Assembly: GCA_030018895.1 (NCBI GenBank)
Contig: JASEHM010000001.1
Coordinates: forward strand, 1-64,000
Direction: 5' to 3'
Origin: Candidatus Omnitrophota bacterium
Lineage (GTDB): Bacteria; Omnitrophota; Gorgyraeia; Gygaellales; Profunditerraquicolaceae
Length of the DNA: 64,000 bases
The translations under genes were made by a program, and so were the position numbers. The stretch's first letter is position 1, and each line of letters starts with the position of its first letter. The notes below the pieces were generated by a model, which saw only the letters and a program-made list of their open reading frames with translations, did no database searches and was not told the origin of the DNA. This document shows positions 15,001 to 27,000 of this stretch, piece by piece.

Positions 15001-18000
15001 AAAATTTATTCACCTCTAATCAAATAACCCGGTTAAATAAGATTACGGACAAATTTGTTAATATAATGATGAAGTTAATTAAAAACCGCGATTCACTCCA
15101 GATAGAAAAATACAGAGAGCCTACTAGCAGTCAGGTTAAGGGTTTTGTAACCCAATTATTAAAATCTTTTGACAACAAGACTAATTATTTAGCAGCGTAT
15201 CAATTACTCTTTTCAAAGGTAATGTATAAAGAACCCAAGATTAAGGAGTATTTAAAGGAACTTATACTAAAGGCTAACCGCGACCAGACAGATTTTGAGA
15301 AAGAAATTATATTGCCTGTTTATTATTCTTCCTTTAATAATGCAAGCCTTAAGGAATTTAGCGCTGTCAGGCTAGATGTTTTATTGACAAACTATTTACA
15401 AACAGAAGTTGATGAAGAGAAGAAAGAGTTAGAACGCAGGTATCTTTTCTTAAATAGGTTGAATAAAGATAAAGTAGAATCTATTAAAAAATATCTTAAG
15501 AAGGCGCAAGATTCATTAGAAACAAAAGGCGAAGTATTGGAAAATTTCTCAGGTAGATATGAACAATTTGCAAGAGATGTTAGCGAGATCAACAGCGGCT
15601 ATAGCGCAGTAGAAATGGATTTCCTTGCAGATATGCTAAAGGATAGGTATTACAGGAGTTATTCGGTAATGGCAGAGTTAAACAAAAATGCGAAAGACAG
15701 GATCTTCGAATTGTTTGATAAGTTGAATATATCTTATGATAAGAACAGCATAAATTTATCCACAGCAATAAAAACAATGAATATGCTCTTGGAAGGTAAT
15801 AAAAACATCAGCGAACAGAACCCTGACTTGTTAAGAACTTTAAAAACCTTTAAGTGGATTGATTATCACACAGGCCTTAGGGATAAAATGGGTATCTGGT
15901 ATGCGCCATATTTTAGGGCTGAAATGATGCAAAGGTATATGCAGGGGCTGATTGATTATCCGCAAGAGCTTTTAGATGCAAGAGAGGAGTTGCAGAAAAA
16001 GGTAAAAGAGGAAGTATTAACCGGAGACATAAGCAAGGAGTATCTTAAAGAAGTAGCGCCGACTTTAGTTAGAAGGCTTAAGGAAATTTTAGATGAAGAA
16101 GAACAGGTTATATCGAAGATAAAAGATAAGTCCAGACAAGAACGAAAGAATAAAGAAGAACAATTGCGGAAGGCAAAAGACGCACTTGGAGAATTTGAAA
16201 AAAATCTTGAACAGGAAAACGTTACGCTTGAGAAACTTTATGCAGGGTTTAAGCAAATCAACCAAACCAATAAATCTTTGGAAGTTGAAATTCTTCCTTT
16301 TGAAGAGCAGGAAAAACCAGAAATAAACGGCAGGAATGATGATTTTGGAAGAGGTGATATTACACCTAACTGGCTGATAAGGCTTAATCTTAAGTTATTT
16401 TATGACCCAGCTAAAGGCAGAGGTGTTTTATTAAACCCAGGCGATTGGAGAGAAGATGTAAAAGGAGTAGCGCTTTTCCATGAAATTACCCATAGTTTCT
16501 GCGATTGGTTAGGTGAACTTTCAGGTATTGAGCGCCTGAAAATAGGTAATTCTGATAATGAAGGCATAATTGATTCCATAACAAAGAAAGATAATCTTGG
16601 TTCTATGACTCCGTTTGCGCGTAAGGAATTTTTTAAGTTTGGTGATTTGGAAGATAAAGATGGGAGTTTTGCAAAAAAGTTACAAGGAGCATATGATCTA
16701 ACAAAAGGAATCTTTATGGAGAAAACCAATCAGGTATCCAAAGATATAAACGCTAATATTTTTCAAGACCATACGAAAACCCCTTCTTCTAAAGAAGAAT
16801 ATACTAAGCTGGGTAAGTTACTTGTAGAACAAAGAAAACTTAGAGAATTAAAAGAAGATGTATTTAAAGGAGAAAAGACTGCTAAAGAGGTTGAAGAACT
16901 ATTAAATGATAAAAAAGAATGGCAGAAAATAATTGGACAAGAGGTAAGAGAGGCAAAAGACGATAAAAAACACAGTGCGCTTTGTAATGAAAATGCCCCT
17001 TCCTCTGCAGTATCTTTTACTCAACAACCTAATAAATCTGATATTGGCGCGGCGATTCAGGCGTGTTCTATGCCAATTGAGTTTGAAGATGAGATGAGGA
17101 TGCTTTGGGAGGAGTGGAAGGAGCGGCTTAAAAGTATTATTCCCGCAATCTTTAATTTTAGAACAGCCCTTCTTCTTCCTCAGGGAATATTAGTAATTAG
17201 CTTAGATTTGGCTCTGAATCAGCAGAAAGAGCGGATATTCTTTGTGATACAAGGCAGAGGAGATGAATTAAAGGAGATTTATAAGAAATTAAGTGTCAGG
17301 ACTCTTCGCAATGACGCGTTAACATCAAGAAGTAAAATTTTAAAAGCGGCCTTAGAGGCAATAATAAGATTTGAGGTAACAGTTCAGCCCCCGGAAGTAA
17401 CCGTGTCATTGCGAGGAGCGGCAGCGACGAAGCAATCTCTGGTTAAAAGAAATAATAATGTAAAAGTGCCGGTAGCATCGCTTCCTTCTTCTCCGGCGCT
17501 ACCAGCTGGGGAGAACACAACTACACAGGCAGGGACATTTATGGCAACAGGTGGCTCAGTTCTTACTGGAAACGCGCTTAATGGCACTACGTCAATATAT
17601 CCTGCTATTCCGTACTCAATAAGCGTTTATCATTTAGGCAATAGAACAACACAGATTCCCATTAATATAGGTTCAGTAACTATACTTGGCCCGCCTTATG
17701 GTCCTTCGACTGAAATTTACTCAATTTTCAGCCAAGGTTTTAGCATAAATGGGCAATCGAATCAACTATTTGGCGCACTTGTAACAGTTTGTTCAAGTAG
17801 CATGGCTTTAGATAATACTAAAACCGTAGGTTCTGGAGTTGCAAGCAGGGAAAGCAACAATACAGAAGATGCCCAAAGTGTAATCGCAGGTTCTGTAAAC
17901 GGAACTGGTGATGCTAGTAGTGCGATTATTAGAAAGGTACCAGGATTAAGATTACCTGAACCTTTAAGCAGGTTACCAAAGTGGCTTAATATTACGATAG

Positions 18001-21000
18001 CGCCTCTTGGATATTCCTCATGTACTACGGGTTCGCCTAAAAAAGGCGCATCAGGTGTGCTTGGCAAGTTTTTGTTGTCTGAAGTTTTTTCTTTGGGTAA
18101 AAAGGACGAAGTTAGTGGTGCCGGAAGTGCGATTGCTGCTAAAAAGCAACTAAAGGCTTGGAGTCTACCTAATAGAGCAGATAAAACTTCGGGTCATTCT
18201 TTAAATGTAACCAATTCTTTTTCAAATAGAATTCCTGCAACATGCGGTTCGAATAGTTTCCAAGTTAACGATTTGGGAAATACAGGACGTTTTCTGGGTA
18301 TAAACAACATAGAACTGAATTCAGCCGCTAACCATAAGGCACATGGATCAGCTCCTCCTTGGAATGTATTTAATTCTCTGCCCAATAAAATTTCCGCATT
18401 ATTATTTGCAAAATTCAACAATCGCCCCTTTAATCGCATCCTTAATATAAGCACCGGCATTCCATTAGAAGCGCTAGATTCAATTCTTTTCAATAAAAAT
18501 CTATTCGTAGAAAATAGCGGCACACAGGGTCATAATTACTTTAAAAATTCCGCAAGAAAATCTAACGTAACAGATCAACTTTTGAATGTATCTCGTCATT
18601 GCGAGGGCAAAGCCCGAAGCAATCTCAAAATAGAGATTGCTTCGCCTTCGGCTCGCAATGACATCAATTATGTTAGTGATACTGTCATTGCCAGGAGCGA
18701 CAGCGACGAAGTAATCCTTCTGTATGTCATTCCGAGCGAGGCCGTAAGGCCGAGTCGAGGAATCTATGTTCTTTTTAGATCCCTCGACTCGCTTTGCTCG
18801 CTCGGGATGACAAGACAACTGTCGCTCGCTCGGGATGACAAAGCGCTTCCGAAGGCTGAACTGTTACCTATCGCGGGATTTGCCGCAGGCACTTTTTCAG
18901 GCACTTTCACTGTTTCTGCTGATAATGATTTGAACATTCTGGCGGTAAAGGTAAATGATACTGCTTTGGTTAAGGTGAGCGGCAGCACAATAACCGCCCA
19001 GAAAAGTGTTTTCAAAATAGGGAATGACATTGTCATTGGTCATGTTCTCTCAGCGCAAAACCAGGAAAAAGAAAGTGGTTCCCCGATGGCAAAAGGTATA
19101 CCTGTTGAACCGCTGAACTTGGTTCAAAGAGAGTTAGAACTGCAGGCAGTCCAGATTATAAATTATTTAGCTAAAGTGAAGAAGGTAAATTTTGCCCAGG
19201 CAAAATACAAAATAATAATAGAAGCTTTAATGTCTATATTTGAGATTATTGGCGCAATAGAAAAAATTACTTGTCAAGGCCCTCCTTGGTCTGTCCTTAT
19301 TTTCGTTATTTTAAAAGGTCAGTATAATCAAGGAGGAAAAAATGTTGAAACTAATAGAATTTTAAAATCAGATGAGAACCTTAGAAACTCAATATGCAAT
19401 TCAATATTTGAACCAAATGCGCCAAAATTGTCATCTCTGGGAACAAAAGGAAAGACAGCTCAAAGCTCTCTTAAGCAGATCTCAAACAATGTCAAGGAAA
19501 TTAAATATAACTATGGCATAATAGAGTTAAATTTCTTACTCGCTTTCGCCACTGTTTTATTAATCAAGCCGCAAATGCTATTTACCAAAACAGGTATTTT
19601 AGTGTTTGCGGTTTTTGTTGTTTCTAGCAGCCTCCCAGCGACCCCCCTCCTGGGACTGACCTTCGCTACGGAGCTGCTAGAGCAACAAATAATATTTGGA
19701 GGTGCGCTATGTGTCCTATTAAGTTTAATGAATTACAATTTAACCACATTGTTGAATCTGCAACAGGACCCACAGTCTTTGCAGCGGCTCGTGAAAATGG
19801 CAGCAGACATTTCAGGCTCTTCCTTATTAATGAAGAAACTGGCAGTGTTAGAGTTCGTAATGGCAGTGCTAATACCTGGGAAGAGCTTTGGGGCAGTGCT
19901 CACGACAGTATCATCAACTGTCTTATTGCAAGCCGTAATAGCTGCATCCTCACTTATAGGACTAGAACAGGTTTCTAAGCGGTTTTTTTCTCCGTGGGTA
20001 ATTATAGGGATGTCTGGTATTGCTGGTGTTGGCATAGGTTTTGTTTCAGCAAATCCGGTTCTTTTAAATTTCGTAATTGGAATAGTGGCTGGTTGGTTAC
20101 TTATACGAGAAATAAATAAAAATGTATCCCAAAGACATTTACAATCTTATAGAAAAGCTTCAACACCATGGCCTTTCCTAAAAATTGCTGTTCCTCTTTT
20201 AATGATTTTTTATGCCTGTTCTGACCTTCTTGACGATAAATTTTTGAAAAATAGAGAATTTATAAGAGGTCCAACCGTAGAATTGGTTCTTGATGTTAAT
20301 AAGGATGGAAGAGGAGATATTCGTATATCTTATCCGGAAAAAGATAAAATCTTTTCTAATGATTGGAAAGTACTGAGTGAGGTTCTTAGCGGCATACCTC
20401 CAGAAGATTTACAAAAAATAAAAGTAGTGGAACTTCGTTGGGAGCATGGTTCTTATAATTATCGTCCTGATTATAGCAAGAAAGAAGGAAAAACTCTTTA
20501 TCTTACCATACAGAGTCTCAGACATTATGAGTGGGATAATGGTTTGAATATTTCTATTGACGGCAGCCCTAAGGTGGATGCTTTACGAAAACAGATTGAG
20601 GAGTGCCTTAAAACTTCCAGCTCCGTTACCTCAGATAAACGTATCTTGAGCCTGTTTGATCTTGCAAACAACAGACGAAGAGCGCAAGTAATAATCGGTA
20701 TCTTAGGTATTACTTTACTTTCTTTCTTAAAAATAGCTCCTTCTGTTGCCGCAGTGCCTGAGGCAGAACAAGTTTTAAGAAACCCACCTGTAGAGATATT
20801 TTCTCATCATACCTCCACTGTTACGCCTGTTTTTCCATTAGAATCAGCTCAAGAAAAATTTTCTGATGATGAAATACATCAATTCTCTACATTTGAAAAA
20901 TTTGAAAAAATAGATGAGTTTGAAAATGTTTTGACCAATTATAGAAGGAAGAATGAAGGGTTTAACAAATTATATAAGGAAATAATTGAAGAAAAAGGCG

Positions 21001-24000
21001 TTGAAATTGTCTTCTTAAATAAAGATTTTGGTTTTCCTGCTGAATATAGGGTGTGGGAAAGAGAAAATGGAACAATTTTGTTTGATTTGCCCCAGTTTAA
21101 AAGTGGAGAGGAAATGGTTGTTGCCCTGGCACAAGAGTTATTCCATGCAGAGCAATTTATAGGAATAGCCCAGAAGACAAAATGGATTTCTTTCGTGCCC
21201 TTACGTTTATATTTAAGGGGTTTATTCTTTAGTGTGGAAAATGCATTTTTTGGAAGGGTATTTTTTGAAAAACCCGCCTTTGATTACGCTGAGAAAATTA
21301 GAAAAGATTTTGGCTTACCCCAGAAAGATAAGTGGGAGGATCTGGAAAGATTTTATCAATTTCAACGACCAATGGATATTGTAAAGCCTTTCGTTGCATT
21401 ATTCCTATTGGTGGCATTAATGGGGCTTGGATATTGTTTTGTATATTACTTTGTAAAGAAAAATAACTTTTCATTAAATACCTTTAAAAAAGTAATAGTT
21501 CAGCTCTTGGAAGCGTCTCGTCGTCATTGCGAGCGACCGAAGGGAGCGAAGCAATCTCAAAAACGTGATTGCTTCGTCGCTGTCGCTCCTCGCAATGACA
21601 AAATGCTTCCAAGCGCTGAACTGTTACTTAAAAAAGGAAATACCTCCAGCTCCATTACCACAAACTTTATAGAGGAGATAGTAAGGTTTAATGAAGATTT
21701 GGAGAAAGCTGAAAATATTCCGTATTTAGTAAAGAAAGATTCTTGTTCTGTTGGTTCTCCGATTATGGGTAAGGCGGGCTCTTATTTAAAACACGTCATA
21801 TTTCAACAAAAAGGATATTTAGTAATTCTTGCTTTTGTTGTTGCTTTTGCCGCAGCATATTTGATGTCTATCCCTGCTGGAAGTATAGCTGCTTTATATG
21901 AGGCGGGGGCTGCTAAACTGATTTTTTTACAAAAATTACAGTTGTTCGGTTTGTTTATGGCTTGTATTACTTTGGCAGTAATTATGCTTCAGTATTCCTT
22001 TACAGCTGTGATAGGAGTTATGAAAATCAAGAAAGGTAAAAATGCAGTATGGAGATATAGCTATAGAGAAATCTTCGGTAAAAAAGATTACCAGGCCTGG
22101 AAATCGCGTCTCAACTATGGAGCGCGTCGTTTGACGTTTGAGTATTTAAAGAATAATTATAAGCCTGTTGAGCATGGCCCGGTTCGGGATATTATAAATA
22201 CATTTAAGAGCTGGAAAGTTTCAGTGATAGTGTTTCTAATAGTTTCACTTGTATTAATTACCGCTCCGGAAGCCGTACTAGGATTAGCGGTTTTTGTAAA
22301 TGCTCTGATTGTTACCTTACTTTTTCGGATATTACTAAATGCTACGATTTGGTTCTTCTATGATTCCTTCCCGCGCCGTACTGCATTAGTTGACCTGGCA
22401 TATGCGTATTATAAAAAAGATCTATCAGGTGTTGCCAATAAGTTTATAGTAATAGATGAGAATAATCCTGATGGCCGAGCAATAATCTTGACAGACATTG
22501 AAAAAGAAGCAGATAAATTCAAAGCTGAACTTAGAATCGGGAGCAAAGGTTACCGTAGGCAGCTTTTTGTTACCCGGTTAATAGAAATGGCTCCGCTTGA
22601 ATCAGCAGGGCTCAAGTTTGTGAAAAGCAGGATGACAATTATCCTGCTTAGCGCGATCATTGTCCCTGCGCTTATGCTGAAGTTTATGCCGGGAATGAGC
22701 AGCGAATCATTCCTTTCGGAAGGATGGCTGCAAAACTTCTTTATAAAGTATCACTTTCCTCATACCTGGAGCGAGCTTATGCATACGGCGTTCCTTGTAT
22801 ACGGGTTCAGGTACTTTGATTTAAAAAGAATAGCTATGATGATCTGGTCAGCAATGCTGAATAAAGTCTTTCCGGGTATGCCTATTGATATAAGCGCGGC
22901 TTATGATTTATATAAAAGGAAAAATAATGATAAAAACGTGAAGAAGTATCTTAAGCTTGCGCTTGAAAGAGGACTTTTAAACTCCTGGGGCAGAAAGAAT
23001 TTGAAAACGATATTGCGCAGTGAAATGGAAATGAACAAAGTTGTATTTGAAAAAGTAGGTAAGTTTGAGCTTGGATGGTGGGTAATCTCTCGCCTAGTGG
23101 CAATTATCATTACAGCGTTTGTATTTATACCCTTGATCCCTGTTTTTGTCGTTTTTTATCCTTACGTTGCAGGAAAGAGAAAACAGGGAGTAAGAGTTAA
23201 CCCGTTGATTAAACTTGCGGCTCAAGAAGGAAAGCAATTCTGGGCAAGCCTTGTTTATATGTCAACGATAAGCGCGGAAATAAGCGCAGTTATAAGCGGA
23301 ACAGATTGGTTGGCTACGCATGCGCATCCGATTTTAAAGCCGTTTGGTTTTATAGCCCAGAAATTTGCCTATGCTTTGGAAAGTGAGTATGGCATTATAT
23401 CTCTCGGCCAATATGCAAACTTAACCTTTACCGGTATGACGAATATTGACCTTACTAATGTGGCATATCACTGCATGGGAGGAAAAGGAGATTTTCAGGC
23501 AAATTATGAAATTAATGCGGCTTTTGGCTTAATCCAAGAAACAAAGATAAAGGAAGAAGCAAGAAGAATTGTAAAAGAAATATCGGAATTAGAGGCTGAA
23601 AAAGAGCTAAAGTTTAGCCAGCAATATAGGCTTGAGGAATTAAGGCATAAGCTAAAAGATATATTTGCTTTGGCTAAGGCTAAACAATTAGAGGAGGAGG
23701 TAAAGAGGCTCAATGACTCAGCTAAACCCAGACAAGGGAAGACGTTTGCTGATGTGGAGGAAAGGTTTAATGAGTTAAAAGGGCAGGGATTTCCTGGGTT
23801 TGATCCTGTTAATGGGGATGAGCCCTGGGTTAAAGAGGTTAAGGGATATTTAGGGCAATGTAATTCTCAGCAACTCCAAATTTTAGAATCTTTAATCAAA
23901 TCAGGCAAATTAAGAGCTGGGCCTGATGAAAAGTCAGTTTTTTACGGTGCTAATAATGGCGAAATTATTCTTATTGACATCAATAACAATCCTGATTTAG

Positions 24001-27000
24001 CCGCAACTTTAATATACGAACTTAATGCCTTCCAAGGTGGCACTCCTGAAGAAAATCAAAAGGTAGAAAGAGAATTTGAGATTGCTTCGCTCACCAAGGA
24101 CGCTCGCAATGACGAAAAGAAAGCGGACGTTCGCAATGACGAGGGGGCGCAAAATGCGGACGCTTGCAATGACGTGGGGGCACAAAATGCGGTCGCTTGC
24201 GATGACGAAAAAAAAGTTGACACTTGCAATGACGAAAAGGCGCAAAATGCGGTCGCTCGCAATGACGAGGCGTCTCTATCAGGCATTAATTGGCAGATGC
24301 CTATACAAGGATTTGACCCTAAAAATATACTGTCTGAAGATGAATTTAACGCTCCTCGCTCTGGGGGTAATGGCCATGAAGGCCTTGATTTCCGTGCTTC
24401 TGAGGGCACACCTATTCACGTAGCTGAACAGGGGATAGTTTTTTATGCAGGAGAAGGGAATGGTTATGGAAAGGTAGTTATTATTAATCACAATAATGGC
24501 TATTTTACTTTATATGCCCATAATCAAGAAAATCTGGTTAAAATAGGTGATAAGGTAGAAAAAGGCCAGAAAATTGGCCTGGTAGGTAAGAGTGGTAATG
24601 CTGAGCAAATTGGAGAAATGTTGCATTTTGAGATACGGCAGGTGGCTAAAGAAGGAATTATTAAGGAATATTCAGATTTGGTTGCTTCGGAGAATGAAGA
24701 AAATGGTACAGTTAAAATTTTAGATCCTGCAAAAGAATTAGAAGCCCTATCAGAGAAGCCGCAATTAATGGTGGATATGATGATGTTTTCGGGGAATAGT
24801 TATCAGCATTCTTTTTTAAATATACCAGTAGATGAATATCTTGTTAATAGTTATCTTTTGGGTGTTGAAGAAGAATATTCAGACTTAGTTGCAAAAGAGA
24901 ATGAAGATAATAACACAGTTAAAATCCTGAATCCTGCAGAGAAACTTAGCGGACAAGATCCAGATAATGCCTATTTTGGCTGGTCCCATGAAGAAGTAAA
25001 TAGAGAGATGAGTAAATATGCAAGGGAAAATGCGATAAGAGAGCCTAATTTTGAAGAGAAGAGGTTGATTGAGTCGGCTTTAGGCAAGGCTTTAAGATAT
25101 TTTAGCAAGACTAATTTGGGCAGGAACCCGCCAGGGGTTAAGATTATTGAGACAGAAAAATTAACCTTTGGCGCAACTTATGGTGAATACAATCAAACCA
25201 CTTCTCAAAATAGCCTCCTCTATATAGAAAAGCCGCTTATTAACAGTCCTAAATATAATCTTGCCTGCGTATTTATCCATGAACTTAATGGAAAATCTCA
25301 TTTCTTAAACTGCTTAGCAGAGTATGATTTTAAATTAAGACAGATTGGAGCAGAATTTAGCTTACAGGTAAGTTTATCTCTTGATTCTCTGGCTAAGAAT
25401 TACCAGGAAACAAAAGCCAACTTTAGCAGAAATACCAAAAACACCATTATTGCCACTGCTCTCTTAGCCAGTCAAATTATCTCTCAGTTTTCAGCTTTTG
25501 CTATTCCTGCTGTAGAAGCCGCCCCTTCCGCAGTACACAGGGTGGTCACCCCAGAAACTTATACTGTTCGGAAAGGCGATACATTATGGAGACTTTTTAA
25601 GGAAAAATGGAATGATATTTATCAGTTGAATCCTCAGATTCAGGGCCGCAAAGGCGAGAAAATAGACCCTGCATATCCTGATACTAAGCAAATAGTAATT
25701 ATCTATCCAGGGGAGAACATTAAGATACGCGGGGAACAGGAACAGGTTAAAGCATCTATAGATAAGACTAAGATAGACAGGGAAGAGGTTAAAGTATCTA
25801 CAAAAGATAAGACTGAGACAGACAAGAAACAAGTTTCAGAAGTAAATCAGGGTGTCATTCCCACCCCTGTTTTCACGGGGGTAAACTCCAGCGGGAATTC
25901 AAGAGGGGATGACAGAATGGATGCCCGTTTTCACGGGCATGACAAAAACAAGAGGCGAGAACTTCAGAAAGCTGAACTGTTACAGATAAAAGGAATTAGA
26001 CAGGAAGGAATCAGCCCAACCTGTGCGCTTGAACAGGTTTTTGGCCAGGGTTATCAGAATTGTCAGCAAGAATTGGAAAAGAGATTTAATACCTTGGTTA
26101 AAGAATCAGGGGTTGAAGAAAAAGGGATAAAATACCATGAAGAAGGCCTGACTTTGGAGGATTTGAAGGAGAAATATTTAGAAGGTAAGCGCTGGAAAGA
26201 GGCAATCAAAAAATTATATGATAATAAAGAGGGGTTATTCGCAGTTTTGGTTTCTATGCAAAAAGGGGAGAGATGGCAGATAATGAAGAGTTTTGGAACA
26301 CATATTGATTTCCGTGAATTCGTGGATAATCCTAATCTTAAGGTTTCTGTATATGAATATCCGGCTTTAGGTGAGAGAGGCAATGAATTTGAAAGAGGGA
26401 GAAAATTAAATGCAGCAGAGGTTCGTGAGATTGAAAAAGACGGCATTCCTAAGATGGTTTTTGTCAAAGGCCAGGATGAGCAAGGCAAAGAATTTGAATA
26501 TCTTTTAATGACAGGTATTAATGCGGCTTTAGCAGTAAAGGAAATAAAGGAATCCTATGTTTTTAGCCGGAACTTGTTATTAAAGGCAACTAAGATATTA
26601 AGTATGAATAATCCTGCAGAACAATTTGAGGCAATTAAAAAGAGCGGGTTATCGATTCTTAATATGCCCTCTAAGGTTTCTTCTCGCGCGTTTATGGCCG
26701 TAGAGGCAGAAAAGGATCAATACGGTAATTATAAAGGCATCAGGCGTTTTTATACTGAGGATGAAATGCATGCAAAGAGTAATCCGCAAGAAGGCGAAAG
26801 CATGGTTCTTTATGAGGGAAGAAATAAGGCGGGTGTTGCCAGGGCTTATGTTTATGAAGGGAGTAGCGGAAAATTAAGGCATAAACTTGTGGCTGGCCAG
26901 GCTGATGTAACTGTGTTAGTTGTAGACGGTACATTCAAGGATAAGCCGCAATTAGGCAATCAGATATTATTTGGCCGTAATCAAGCTGAATATAATGTGG

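Larger units (their letters stand above)
19530..20270 (+). other. Cluster of transmembrane segments
   Basis: Hydrophobic runs are encoded at about 19530-19570, 19595-19635, 19690-19720, 19890-19950, 19990-20050, 20060-20100 and 20180-20220. Part of this cluster (19709-19978) overlaps a well-formed small ORF in another frame, so hydrophobicity there may be an artefact of reading that gene out of phase. The segments around 19990-20220 look like genuine membrane helices. Confidence 0.5.

Noticed and set aside
18595..18867. Insertion sequence or transposon
   Set aside because: No transposase is encoded. The elements are short non-autonomous palindromes.
19614..19689. Known riboswitch class
   Set aside because: The inverted repeat is strong, but I could not match conserved bases of any riboswitch I know, so it is kept only as a structured element.
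24070..24275. CRISPR array
   Set aside because: Units vary throughout and no constant repeat alternates with unique spacers. The array derives from the ARND palindromic repeat and is coding.
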